A DNA stretch of 9,799 bases. Origin: an uncultured Clostridia bacterium. Lineage in GTDB: Bacteria; Bacillota; Clostridia; Oscillospirales; Acutalibacteraceae. The stretch is from positions 1-9,799 of the forward strand of contig CAMMKL010000061.1 of the NCBI GenBank assembly GCA_946497265.1, in the 5' to 3' direction. Positions 1 through 7,429 of this stretch are shown in pieces. How positions within the stretch are numbered: position 1 is the stretch's first letter; the number at the start of each line of letters is the position of its first letter. Position numbers and translations under genes: made by a program. The notes beneath the pieces were generated by a model. The model ran no database searches, was not told the origin of the DNA, and worked only from the letters and a program-made list of their open reading frames with translations.

Positions 1-2
1 GC

Positions 3-1346
3 CTGTACCGCACCCAGAAATATGTGGTGCGCCGCTGGCTTTTGGACGAGCAGAAGCGTGTGGACGGCCGCGGTATGGATGAGATTCGGCCGCTGGCTGC
101 CGAGGTCGGCCTGCTTCCCCGCGTACACGGCTCCGGTATGTTTACAAGAGGCCAGACCCAGGTGCTGACCGTAGCCACCTTGGGTCCGGTGAGCGACCAG
201 CAGTTGCTCGACGGTATCGATGGAGAAGAATTCAAGCGCTATATGCATCAATATAATTTCCCGTCCTATTCGGTAGGCGAAACCCGGCCCAGCCGCGGCC
301 CCGGCCGCCGGGAGATCGGCCACGGCGCCCTGGCGGAACGCGCCCTGGTACCGGTGATCCCTTCGGTGGAAGAATTCCCTTACGCCCTGCGCCTGGTATC
401 GGAGGTGCTCTCTTCCAACGGTTCCACTTCGCAGGCATCCATCTGCGGTTCCACCCTGGCGCTGATGGACGCAGGCGTACCGATTAAGAAGCCGGTTGCC
501 GGCATTTCCTGCGGCCTGATCACCGAAGGCGACCGCTGGATGACGATGGTCGATATTCAGGGTGTGGAAGATTTCTTCGGAGACATGGACTTTAAGGTGG
601 CCGGCACGCATGAAGGCATCACCGCCATCCAGATGGATTTGAAGATCGACGGCCTGACGCCGGCGATTGTGGAAGAGGCGCTTGCCAAGACGCACAAAGC
701 GCGCGACTATATTTTGGACGAGGTTATGCTCAAAGTCATTGCCGAACCGCGTGCAGAGCTTTCCAAATATGCGCCCAAGATGCTTTCCACCGTTATCCCG
801 GTGGACAAGATCCGGGAAGTCATCGGCTCCGGCGGAAAGGTCATCCAGAAAATTTGCGCCGAGTGCGACGTCAAGATGGATATTGAAGAGGACGGCCATG
901 TCTTTATTTCCGGCATCGACCTGGATAACTGCAACCGCGCTTTGACCATTGTAAACACCATCGTATCCGACCCGGAAATCGGCGCGATCTATAAGGGCCG
1001 CGTCACCAGGCTGATGGACTTTGGCGCATTTGTGGAAATCGCCCCCGGCAAGGAAGGGCTTGTGCATATCTCCCGTCTGGACGTGAAGCGTGTGGACAAG
1101 GTAAGCGACGTGGTGAACGTAGATGACGAAGTGATCGTAAAGGTGACGGAGATCGACGACAAGGGCCGCCTGAACCTCTCCCGCCGCGACGCGCTGATCG
1201 AGGTGGAGGGCCTTGTGCCGGAAAATGACGTGGACGACCGCCCGCGCCGTTCCGGCCATCGCGACGACCGTCGCAGAAACGACCGCCGCGACGCGCCCAG
1301 AGGGGCCAATGGATTTATCCCTAATACCAATAAACCGAGAAAGTAA
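3..1346 (+). CDS. pnp: Polyribonucleotide nucleotidyltransferase (PNPase), 5'-truncated by window edge
   Basis: PNPase degrades RNA 3' to 5' by phosphorolysis, releasing nucleoside diphosphates. It works as a cytoplasmic homotrimer in mRNA turnover. The reading frame is open from base 3, so the start codon and first RNase PH domain lie outside the window. About 447 residues remain of a protein that is usually about 700. Visible in order: the second RNase PH core opening with VDGRGMDEIRPL; the phosphate-binding stretch SNGSTSQASICGSTLALMDA; GDMDFKVAGT, which holds catalytic aspartates; a KH domain (IREVIGSGGKVIQKI); and an S1 domain (YKGRVTRLMDFGAFVEI ... GLVHISRL). A basic, Arg/Asp-rich tail (RPRRSGHRDDRRRNDRRD) probably adds RNA affinity. 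No internal break is seen. It is followed by a leader-like region rather than directly by the next gene. The family assignment is secure; only the 5' end is missing. Confidence 0.97.
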   Translation: MYRTQKYVVRRWLLDEQKRVDGRGMDEIRPLAAEVGLLPRVHGSGMFTRGQTQVLTVATLGPVSDQQLLDGIDGEEFKRYMHQYNFPSYSVGETRPSRGPGRREIGHGALAERALVPVIPSVEEFPYALRLVSEVLSSNGSTSQASICGSTLALMDAGVPIKKPVAGISCGLITEGDRWMTMVDIQGVEDFFGDMDFKVAGTHEGITAIQMDLKIDGLTPAIVEEALAKTHKARDYILDEVMLKVIAEPRAELSKYAPKMLSTVIPVDKIREVIGSGGKVIQKICAECDVKMDIEEDGHVFISGIDLDNCNRALTIVNTIVSDPEIGAIYKGRVTRLMDFGAFVEIAPGKEGLVHISRLDVKRVDKVSDVVNVDDEVIVKVTEIDDKGRLNLSRRDALIEVEGLVPENDVDDRPRRSGHRDDRRRNDRRDAPRGANGFIPNTNKPRK

Positions 1347-1371
1347 ACTGCGTGCAGTAGGCTTTCGAGAT

Positions 1372-1497
1372 CTGTCGGCCCCTTAAAAGGGTAGATTACC
1401 GGAGGGTGCCGGCCTGCTGGAATAAACCGGCGTGATTCCGTAAGGTGGGTCGGCGGGCAAAAGGCGAGAGCTTTTGGCCTGTCGGCCTGCCTTTTTA
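1372..1497 (+). promoter_or_regulatory. Structured leader / attenuator upstream of pyrE (candidate riboswitch or protein-bound leader)
   Basis: The pnp-pyrE gap can fold in two mutually exclusive ways. (1) Bases 1372-1381 pair with 1447-1456 without mismatch, including G-U pairs. This helix encloses a junction with TTAC-c-GGA (1396-1403) against TCC-GTAA (1437-1443) and GCCGG (1408-1412) against CCGGC (1427-1431). (2) Bases 1442-1463 instead pair with 1471-1493 to form a terminator. The 9-mer CTGTCGGCC occurs at both 1372-1380 and 1479-1487, so the two copies compete for the same partner. Known riboswitches and attenuators have this layout. I see no clear match to TPP, THF, ZTP, c-di-GMP, T-box or PyrR-binding consensus sequences. 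The ligand is unknown; its position before pyrE hints at a pyrimidine or PRPP-related signal, which is inference. No convincing promoter is visible between 1347 and 1372, so the RNA may be the pnp transcript reading through. Confidence 0.55.
1442..1497 (+). terminator. Intrinsic terminator between pnp and pyrE
   Basis: A long stem pairs 1442-1463 with 1471-1493, with a single bulged G at 1476, several G-U pairs and the loop GCGAGAG. It ends in a run of five T (1492-1496). The G-U pairs make it much better as RNA than as a DNA palindrome and give it an orientation, plus strand. No promoter is evident between this hairpin and the pyrE start at 1542, so pyrE transcription probably has to pass through it. 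That favours an attenuator over a simple pnp terminator. Confidence 0.85.
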
Positions 1498-1541
1498 TAA
1501 AAACAAAAAAGGAAATAGGAAATAGGAAAGAGGCAACAGCT

Positions 1542-2210
1542 ATGGGTTATAAAAAAGCGTTTATGGAATTAATGGTCAACTCCGGTGTGCTCACCTTTGG
1601 GGAATTCACTTTGAAAAGCGGGCGCATTGCACCGTACTTTGTGAATACCGGTAATTACAAAACCGGCATGCAGGCCGCCAAGCTGGGGGAATTTTACGCT
1701 GACTGCATTATGGAAAACGGGCTGCAACATGTGGACGCCCTGTTTGGCCCGGCGTATAAAGGGATTCCTCTTTCGGTCGCCACCGCCATTGCGCTCTATA
1801 ATAAATATGGCGTGGAAGTGAATTACTGTTTTAACCGCAAGGAAGCGAAAGATCACGGCGAAGGCGGCACCCTGGTGGGCTATCAGGTGAAGGACGGGGA
1901 TAAGGTGCTCATCATTGAGGATGTTGTAACCGCCGGCACCGCTATGGCGGAAACCGTCCCCATGCTCAAGGCGCTCGCCCAGGTGGATATTGTCGGCCTA
2001 GTCATTTCGGTGGATCGGATGGAGCGCGGCAAAAACGAATGCAGCGCCGTGCAGGAGATTCAAAAGCTTTATGGGATTACCACCTATCCCATCGTGACCA
2101 CCCGTGAGATCATCGACACTTTACATAATGTGAAAATCGGCGGTAAGGTGGCGCTCGATGATGCGATGAAAGCGAAAATGGAAGCTTATTTGGAGGCTTA
2201 CGGCGTATAA
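1542..2210 (+). CDS. pyrE: Orotate phosphoribosyltransferase
   Basis: PyrE transfers the phosphoribosyl group of PRPP to orotate, giving OMP and pyrophosphate, the fifth step of de novo UMP synthesis. It is a cytosolic homodimer. The 222-residue length is normal. Visible motifs: the N-terminal LKSGRIAPYFVNTG loop; FGPAYKGIPLS near 68-78; NRKEAKDHGEGG (98-109), the flexible catalytic loop with its conserved Lys and His; and the PRPP-binding motif VLIIEDVVTAGTAMAE (122-137). The ATG at 1542 is preceded by GGAAAGAGG (1525-1533) with 8 bases of spacing. A short purine-rich repeat (GGAAATA twice, from about 1511) lies just before it. The gene sits behind the attenuator-like leader, with no promoter of its own evident, and ends 3 bases before the M16 protease start, so the two are probably translationally coupled. 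Confidence 0.97.
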   Translation: MGYKKAFMELMVNSGVLTFGEFTLKSGRIAPYFVNTGNYKTGMQAAKLGEFYADCIMENGLQHVDALFGPAYKGIPLSVATAIALYNKYGVEVNYCFNRKEAKDHGEGGTLVGYQVKDGDKVLIIEDVVTAGTAMAETVPMLKALAQVDIVGLVISVDRMERGKNECSAVQEIQKLYGITTYPIVTTREIIDTLHNVKIGGKVALDDAMKAKMEAYLEAYGV

Positions 2211-2213
2211 AGG

Positions 2214-3482
2214 ATGGAAAAAATTACACTGAAAAACGGCCTGCGTGTGTTGCTGGAATACCAGCCCTATGCGCGCACCGCCTGTTTTGGCGTTTGGGTG
2301 AAAAGCGGTTCCCTTTACGAAAAAGAGGAAAACAATGGCATATCGCATTTTATTGAGCATATGGTGTTTAAAGGAACGTCTATGAGAAGTGCCCGCCGGA
2401 TCGCCGAAGAAATGGACGAGATCGGCGGGCAGATGAACGCCTATACTGCCAAAGATTACACCTGTTTTTACGCCCGAACACTGGAAGAGCATGTGGAGCA
2501 GGGGTTTTCGATTTTGGCCGACATGGTGACAGGCCCGCGCTTTGACCCGCATGATGTAGAGACGGAAAAGGGCGTTGTGCTGGAGGAAATCGGGATGAGC
2601 GACGATACCCCGGAAGACAAAGTTGTGGAAAACCAGTATGCGGCTGTTTGGAGAGGATCGTCCGCCGGCATGCCGATTTTGGGCCGCACCGGCAGCTTGG
2701 CCGTAATGGATACCGCCGCCCTACGCAGCTATTATCAGGAAAAATACACCCCCAGACGGATGGTCGTCGCAATATGCGGCCGGTTTGAGCGGGCAGCCTT
2801 TCTTGACTGTGTAAAACGCTATTTTGGGTCTTTGGTGCCGGGGATCGAACCGGACGAGCCGGAAACGATCCTCTACCAAAAGCAATGCGTTGTACAGACG
2901 GAGGAACAGGAACAGACCCATATATGCCTTTGCATGCCCGGCCTACCCGCAGGGCATCCAAAGCGTTACGCCCTCAATATTTTACATATCATTGCGGGCG
3001 GCAGCACCTCCTCCCGGCTGTTCCAGCGGGTGCGAGAAGAGCTGGGACTCGCCTATTCCATTTTTACGGATGTAACCTCCTATGCGGGGGGCGGCCTGTT
3101 TGAGATTCAGACGGCGGTAACACCCGGCGCGGATCAGAAGGTCTGTAAGGAAATCCTGCATGTGTTGGAGGGGTTGCGCCGGGGCGTGACGGAGAAGGAA
3201 TTGGCCCGCGCCCGCGAACAGCTCAAATCCAGCGTGGTGATGAGCATGGAAAGCAGCGCCTCCCGCTTGGGGAGTATGGGCAAAGGAGAGCTGCTGCGCC
3301 GGAGGGTACGTACCGAGGACGAGCTGCTGGCCGAAATCGAAGCGGTAACGCTGGACGAGGTAAACCGCATCGCAAAACAGGTATTGGATCTCAATCAACT
3401 GGCAGTATCGGTGCTGGGCCCTGAGTGCCAAAGATCTTTTTATCACAATCTGGTCTGTGGAGAATCGAAAAGGGGAAGGTAA
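2214..3482 (+). CDS. M16 family zinc metalloprotease (processing-peptidase-like)
   Basis: A 422-residue M16 (insulinase/mitochondrial processing peptidase-like) protease of the roughly 400-420 residue bacterial class. The inverted zinc motif HFIEH is at residues 45-49. The third zinc ligand is Glu125 in EKGVVLEEI, at the spacing expected for M16. The C-terminal half has the conserved TSSRLFQRVREELGLAYSIF-type strand, which helps bind substrate. No signal peptide or membrane segment is seen, so it is cytosolic. The substrate is unknown; the related B. subtilis gene also lies just downstream of pnp. The ATG follows pyrE by 3 bases. The nearest ribosome site (AAAGG) abuts the ATG, and a GGAGG lies within the pyrE end about 18 bases upstream, so initiation probably depends on coupling. 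The family is certain, the role is not. Confidence 0.93.
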   Translation: MEKITLKNGLRVLLEYQPYARTACFGVWVKSGSLYEKEENNGISHFIEHMVFKGTSMRSARRIAEEMDEIGGQMNAYTAKDYTCFYARTLEEHVEQGFSILADMVTGPRFDPHDVETEKGVVLEEIGMSDDTPEDKVVENQYAAVWRGSSAGMPILGRTGSLAVMDTAALRSYYQEKYTPRRMVVAICGRFERAAFLDCVKRYFGSLVPGIEPDEPETILYQKQCVVQTEEQEQTHICLCMPGLPAGHPKRYALNILHIIAGGSTSSRLFQRVREELGLAYSIFTDVTSYAGGGLFEIQTAVTPGADQKVCKEILHVLEGLRRGVTEKELARAREQLKSSVVMSMESSASRLGSMGKGELLRRRVRTEDELLAEIEAVTLDEVNRIAKQVLDLNQLAVSVLGPECQRSFYHNLVCGESKRGR

Positions 3483-3519
3483 GACAGGTTGCTCAAACCC
3501 GGGAATAGAGAGGGATAGC

Positions 3520-4308
3520 ATGGAAAACAAGAGGGTAGTGGTTAAGGTGGGTACTTCCACATTGACGTATGAAAACGGCAAATTGAATATCCGCCGCATC
3601 GAAGCGCTGTGCAAGGTGCTAAGCGACCTGCAGAACGCCGGGCATCAGATCATATTGGTAAGCTCAGGCGCTATCGGCGTGGGTGTGGGAAAGCTGGGGC
3701 TGAAAAAGCGTCCGCACGATACCGCCCAAAAACAGGCGGTTGCGGCAGTGGGCCAATGCGAGCTGATGTTTATATATGATAAGCTGTTTGGCGAGTACAA
3801 CCACACAGTGGCCCAGGTCTTACTTACTAGAGACGTGATGATGAACGACCATACCAAACAGAACGTTATTAACACGCTGCAAGAACTTATGGCGCTGGAC
3901 ATCATCCCCGTGGTGAATGAGAACGACACGGTGGCCATCGACGAACTGGTAGGTTCTAATTTTGGCGATAACGACACGCTTTCCGCCATTGTGGCGGATT
4001 TGGCGGAGGCCGATCTGCTGGTGATCCTGACGGATATCGATGGCCTGTACGACTCCGACCCCCGAAAAAACCCGGAGGCCAAATTGATTCCTATCGTAAC
4101 CCACATCGACGAGCGTATCCGGGAGATGGCGGGCGGTTCCGGCTCCAATCGAGGGACAGGAGGCATGAGCACCAAAGTTTCTGCCGCTGTGGTGGCGAAC
4201 GACGCGGGGATCGATTGTTGTGTCATCAATGGGAAAGATCCGTCTCTCTTATACGATTTACTGGACGGCAAGCCGGTAGGGACACGTTTTATTCATGAAA
4301 AACAATAA
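3520..4308 (+). CDS. proB: Glutamate 5-kinase, short form without PUA domain
   Basis: ProB phosphorylates glutamate with ATP to gamma-glutamyl phosphate, the first and usually feedback-controlled step of proline synthesis. From the ATG at 3520 it is 262 residues: a complete amino-acid kinase domain with VVKVGTSTLT at 7-16, LVSSGAIGVGVGKLG at 46-60, NENDTVA (133-139), NFGDNDTLSAIVADL (147-161), the TDIDGLYDSDPRKNP nucleotide-site loop (171-185) and GTGGMSTKVSAA (212-223). The roughly 100-residue C-terminal PUA domain of the E. coli type is absent, as in some other bacteria. I chose ATG 3520 because AGAGAGGGA (3507-3515) precedes it and homology starts there. The frame stays open upstream to 3457, but that would overlap the protease gene and add unconserved residues. 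proA follows 21 bases later, so the two enzymes can be made together to channel the unstable intermediate. Confidence 0.96.
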   Translation: MENKRVVVKVGTSTLTYENGKLNIRRIEALCKVLSDLQNAGHQIILVSSGAIGVGVGKLGLKKRPHDTAQKQAVAAVGQCELMFIYDKLFGEYNHTVAQVLLTRDVMMNDHTKQNVINTLQELMALDIIPVVNENDTVAIDELVGSNFGDNDTLSAIVADLAEADLLVILTDIDGLYDSDPRKNPEAKLIPIVTHIDERIREMAGGSGSNRGTGGMSTKVSAAVVANDAGIDCCVINGKDPSLLYDLLDGKPVGTRFIHEKQ

Positions 4309-4329
4309 AAGGATATTGAGGTGATCAAC

Positions 4330-5574
4330 ATGACCGTACTGGAAAAAATGGGGCAAAATGCAAAAGCTGCCGCCCGTACCTTGGCGGTAGCAGGTGCGGA
4401 GAAAGATCGGGCACTGACGCAGATAGCCAAGGCGCTGTTGGAGCATCAGGAAGAGATTCTGGAAGCAAACCGGATCGACTTGCAGAATGGAAAAGAGGCA
4501 GGCTTAACGCCTTCCCTGCTGGATCGGCTGGCGCTCTCTCCGGCGCGTCTGGAAGGGATGGCGGAAGGCGTGCGGCAGATCGTCGCCCTGCCCGACCCGG
4601 TGGGAAAGGTGTTGGACGGTATGGTGCGGCCCAACGGGTTGCGGATCACCAAGGTTCGTACCCCGTTGGGCGTCATCGGGATCATCTATGAAGCGCGCCC
4701 CAACGTTACGGTGGATGCGGCCGCGCTGTGCCTGAAATCAGGCAACGCCGTTATCCTGCGCGGAGGCAAAGAGGCGATCCATTCCAACCTGTGCCTGGCG
4801 AAGGTGATGCGCAGCGCGTTGGAGGCCGCCGGCTTGCCCGCCGACAGCGTCCAGTTGGTGGAGGATACCACCCGCCGGTCTTCTCTGGAGCTGATGGGGC
4901 TTACCGAATATCTCGATGTCCTAATCCCACGCGGAGGTGCGGGGCTTATCCGCGCTGTGGTAGAGAATTCCCATGTGCCGGTGATTGAAACCGGCGCGGG
5001 GAACTGCCATGTTTATGTAGACGCCTTTGCGGATCTTGATATGGCAGCCAACATTATCTATAATGCAAAGACGTCGCGCCCATCGGTATGCAATGCAATA
5101 GAAACCATCCTGATACATGAGGCCGTTGCGGAAGAAGCCCTGCCCAAAATCCGGGACCGCTTGCAGGAAAAACAGGTTCAGCTGCGCGGTTGCGAGCGGA
5201 CCAGGCAAATTTTGGGGAGCTCGGTTATTCCTGCTACGGAAGAAGATTGGGCGACGGAATATCTTGATTATATCCTTGCCGTACGTGTGGTGAAAAGCTT
5301 GGACGAAGCGGTGGAGCATATTTCCCGCTATTCCAGCGGGCACAGCGAATGCATTGTAACCCGCGACTACAAAAATGCGAAAGAGTTCACCGCCCGTATT
5401 GACAGCGCTGCGGTTTATGTGAATGCTTCGACCCGTTTTACCGACGGCGGCGAGTTCGGGTTGGGGGCGGAAATCGGAATTTCCACCCAAAAGCTTCACG
5501 CACGCGGTCCTATGGGACTTAATGAGCTCACCTCGGTAAAATTTATTTTGGAAGGCGATGGACAAATTCGATAA
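4330..5574 (+). CDS. proA: Glutamate-5-semialdehyde dehydrogenase (gamma-glutamyl phosphate reductase)
   Basis: ProA uses NADPH to reduce gamma-glutamyl phosphate to glutamate-5-semialdehyde, which cyclises to pyrroline-5-carboxylate. It is an aldehyde-dehydrogenase-fold cytosolic enzyme. From ATG 4330 it is 414 residues, close to the E. coli protein (417), and it aligns over the full length: LGVIGIIYEARPNVTVDAA, the cofactor-site segment KSGNAVILRGGKEA, LIPRGGAGLI, the catalytic cysteine in RPSVCNAIET (Cys254), and the C-terminal AAVYVNASTRFTDGGEFGLG and STQKLHARGPMGL blocks. A GTG at 4321 in the same frame would add three residues. ATG 4330 is preferred because GAGGTG (4318-4323) sits 6 bases before it. 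The next gene begins 14 bases after the stop behind its own strong ribosome site. Confidence 0.97.
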   Translation: MTVLEKMGQNAKAAARTLAVAGAEKDRALTQIAKALLEHQEEILEANRIDLQNGKEAGLTPSLLDRLALSPARLEGMAEGVRQIVALPDPVGKVLDGMVRPNGLRITKVRTPLGVIGIIYEARPNVTVDAAALCLKSGNAVILRGGKEAIHSNLCLAKVMRSALEAAGLPADSVQLVEDTTRRSSLELMGLTEYLDVLIPRGGAGLIRAVVENSHVPVIETGAGNCHVYVDAFADLDMAANIIYNAKTSRPSVCNAIETILIHEAVAEEALPKIRDRLQEKQVQLRGCERTRQILGSSVIPATEEDWATEYLDYILAVRVVKSLDEAVEHISRYSSGHSECIVTRDYKNAKEFTARIDSAAVYVNASTRFTDGGEFGLGAEIGISTQKLHARGPMGLNELTSVKFILEGDGQIR

Positions 5575-5588
5575 CGGGAGGAAGGCAA

Positions 5589-6626
5589 ATGGCTGGAAAC
5601 AAAAAAACCCGGAAAGTGCCCGTGGCCGAGTTTAAGGCCGATTATCGGGCGGACAGCTATACCCCGGTAGAAGCCCCTCCTTCTCCAAAGCCGGAAGAGA
5701 TTACCTTTTCTGCCGATTACCGCAGTGAAGGCGAAAAGGCTTCCCGGGATATGCTGCAGATGGGCGGGCCGGAATCGTTTGAAGGGGTACTGAATCCGGA
5801 AGAACCCGAGGGGGAAGTGGAGGATACCTCCGCGTGGCAGGAGGATGGGGAGCTTGCCGCCGGAGGGGATATTTTGACGGAAGAGGATATTTCCGAAGAG
5901 CAGCGGGGCGGTGAATTTACCAAGGAGCGCGCTCAACCGTTGGGCGATCGGTTCAATAACCAGCGCCTTTCCAGGCGGAGGGGACGTCACCGCTATGGTG
6001 TGGCGGTAGGTTCGGTTGTCCTTTTGCTGGCTCTTGTCGGCGTTGTCTTTTTGGCGGTGACGGCCGGCCGGGCGATTTATCATACGGCTACCGACGACAG
6101 CGCTTTACGCGCGTATGACGAATGGTTGGCGCCGGTTGTTATGCAGGACCCCGCACCCTTTGAAAGCATTGATCAGGCGGATCCCGACATGGTGATGACG
6201 GCCTCCTTGTGGTCGGCCGTTTCTTCGTCCGGGCCGGATGCTTTTACCACTTACGACGACCAAGGCCGTACGCTGGTGCCTTTGGGAGAAGTAGAAAAGG
6301 CCTGCAAGGCGCTATTTGGCCCGGATTGTACCGTGCAGGCGCGAACACCGGAACAGGAGACTTTTTTTACCTTTGATAATACAGATAATCAATTTCATGT
6401 TGCGCCCTTCAGCACTCAGTCCAGCTATCAGCCCTATACAGAGAGCGCGAGAAGATCAGGCGACAGCGAAATTCTCCGTGTCGGCTATGTTTCACCGGTG
6501 GATGAAAGTTACGGAAATAAGAGTGCCGAAGCAAAGCCGGAGCCCGTCAAGTATATGGAGTATGTGTTGAAAACCAACCCGCAAACCGGGGAAACATATA
6601 TATCAGCAATTCGTTCGGTGCAGTAA
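5589..6626 (+). CDS. Hypothetical single-pass membrane protein with acidic cytoplasmic N-terminus
   Basis: This 345-residue protein starts at an ATG behind a near-ideal ribosome site (GGGAGGAAGG, 3 bases upstream). Three parts are visible. Residues 1-127 are acidic, rich in Glu, Pro and Gly, and look disordered. A basic patch SRRRGRHR (128-135) precedes one membrane helix of about residues 137-160 (GVAVGSVVLLLALVGVVFLA). Residues 165-345 form a probable soluble domain. By the positive-inside rule the N-terminus is inside and the C-terminal domain is outside. There is no cleavable signal peptide and I see no catalytic motif. The outer domain has conserved-looking blocks such as YDEWLAPVVMQDP and an ACKALFGPD segment. 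I believe similar unnamed proteins occur in other Clostridia but cannot name a family. It is the last gene of the operon, with a hairpin terminator about 48 bases downstream. Its link to proline synthesis is only positional. Confidence 0.85.
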   Translation: MAGNKKTRKVPVAEFKADYRADSYTPVEAPPSPKPEEITFSADYRSEGEKASRDMLQMGGPESFEGVLNPEEPEGEVEDTSAWQEDGELAAGGDILTEEDISEEQRGGEFTKERAQPLGDRFNNQRLSRRRGRHRYGVAVGSVVLLLALVGVVFLAVTAGRAIYHTATDDSALRAYDEWLAPVVMQDPAPFESIDQADPDMVMTASLWSAVSSSGPDAFTTYDDQGRTLVPLGEVEKACKALFGPDCTVQARTPEQETFFTFDNTDNQFHVAPFSTQSSYQPYTESARRSGDSEILRVGYVSPVDESYGNKSAEAKPEPVKYMEYVLKTNPQTGETYISAIRSVQ

Positions 6627-6673
6627 CCAGATTTATTTGATACCAAGATGAAATGTGTTAATAAGAATTGCGT

Positions 6674-6724
6674 AGCAAAGACAACACCGCCAATTTATTT
6701 AAAATTGGCGGTGTTGTCTTTGCT
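6674..6724. terminator. Perfect 23-bp hairpin after the operon, probable bidirectional terminator
   Basis: Bases 6674-6696 and 6702-6724 are perfect reverse complements separated by a 5-base loop (ATTTA). The stem contains a GC-rich block (ACACCGCC/GGCGGTGT) and A-rich/T-rich feet (GCAAAGACAA / TTGTCTTTGC). It lies 48 bases after the stop of the membrane-protein gene and is most simply its terminator. The poly-T foot is short and interrupted. The DNA symmetry would let it work in both directions between the converging operon and catalase gene. Confidence 0.75.
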
Positions 6725-7003
6725 GGATGGTAAAATGATTTACTAAGATATTAAGAGCAATATACAAGAATAATAAAGGGAAACTATGCTGAAACGGTAA
6801 AAGAAGAAAGTAAATTCGTCTTTTACGTAGGCTAATGCTTTAAAGTGACGTAAAAAAGATGGTAGACACAGATGCGGCCTACCATCTTTTTTAAAAAACA
6901 TTTGGGTATCACCGGGCGATCTTAATACAGCTGGAACGCGCTTTACTGCATTTGTATATTTCAGAAAACAACATTCTAGCTTTTAAGACATCCTAATGAT
7001 CGT
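6725..7003. other. Non-coding interval between converging genes
   Basis: I find no supported gene in this AT-rich stretch; the reading frames are short, and ATG at 6786 reads only four codons. It contains a strong terminator hairpin at 6851-6893. An additional 8-base pairing, TTTTACGT (6821-6828) with ACGTAAAA (6848-6855), lies just ahead of that hairpin, so the RNA before the terminator may be structured. A very weak promoter-like pair (TTTACT, 16 bases, TATACA, near 6739-6766) could make a roughly 120-base small RNA ending at 6892, but this is speculative. From 6894 to 7003 I see nothing beyond simple sequence. Confidence 0.5.
6851..6893. terminator. Strong bidirectional intrinsic terminator
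   Basis: Bases 6851-6865 and 6879-6893 pair perfectly (15 bp; core GATGGTAG/CTACCATC) around a 13-base loop. The stem foot is A6 on the left and T6 on the right, so a U-tract follows the stem on either strand. On the minus strand it lies about 110 bases after the catalase stop codon. On the plus strand it would stop any transcript escaping the 6674-6724 hairpin. Confidence 0.85.
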
Positions 7004-7429
7004 TTATTTTTTTTTGCAATTTTTATCAAACGACGGGTTAAACGCATAAAAGTTTTTGCTGTCCAATTTATCCGTGGCAATACGCAAGCCTTCGCCGAAA
7101 CGCTGGTAATGTACGACTTCACGCTCACGCAGGAAACGGATGGGGTCGATTACATCAGGATCGTCGCAGAATCTTAGGATATTGTCGTACGTGGTTCGGG
7201 CTTTTTGCTCGGCCGCAAGGTCTTCATGGAGGTCGGTAAGCACATCGCCTTTTACCGCCATAGAAAAGGCATTGTAAGGCGTGCCGTTGGCGGCTGCCGG
7301 ATAGATACCTGTGGTGTGGTCCACAAAATAAGCGTCAAACCCAGCCTTTTTGATTTCCTCCATGCTCAGGTCTTTGGTAAGCTGATACACGATTGCGCCG
7401 ATCATTTCCAAATGAGCCAATTCGCCGGT
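7004..7429 (-). pseudogene. cotJC: 3' part of a CotJC-type manganese catalase gene, interrupted by a mobile element
   Basis: Read on the minus strand, this encodes the C-terminal ~140 residues of a CotJC-like spore-coat manganese catalase, a dimanganese four-helix-bundle protein. The match starts at T-G-E-L-A-H-L-E-M, the family's ExxH ligand motif, and runs to the stop at 7004. Seen in order: VYQLTKDLSMEEIKKAG, TTGIYPAAANGTPYN, AAEQKARTTYDNILR with the next metal-ligand Glu, DPIRFLREREVVHYQRFGE with the last ligand His, and the typical tail NFYAFNPSFDK. Full CotJC proteins are about 190 residues, so roughly 50 N-terminal residues, with the first Glu ligand, are missing. Immediately upstream of the TGE codons the frame becomes unrelated and meets a stop near 7484. 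A TTG at 7420 is the Leu codon of the motif, not a start. Whether this is a dead fragment or a gene rejoined by excision is the key question. Confidence 0.88.

Noticed and set aside
1372..1460. Assigning the pyrE leader to a known riboswitch class; CTGCTGGAAUAA...CGGCGU vaguely recalls TPP
   Set aside because: The TPP hallmark CUGAGA and other conserved cores are missing; similarity is short and probably chance.
3457..3519. In-frame upstream extension of proB giving a 283-residue protein
   Set aside because: The extra 21 residues overlap the protease gene, match nothing in ProB, and a good ribosome site lies just before ATG 3520.
989..3614. Long minus-strand open frames opposite pnp, the protease and proB
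   Set aside because: They are antisense shadows of well-matched housekeeping genes, with low-complexity products and no ribosome sites.
4321..4329. GTG at 4321 as the proA start
   Set aside because: The GTG is itself part of the GAGGTG ribosome site that serves ATG 4330 at ideal spacing.
7418..7420. TTG at 7420 as a start codon for a small 138-residue catalase
   Set aside because: It is the Leu codon of the conserved GELAHLEM motif, has no ribosome site, and the product would lack two manganese ligands.
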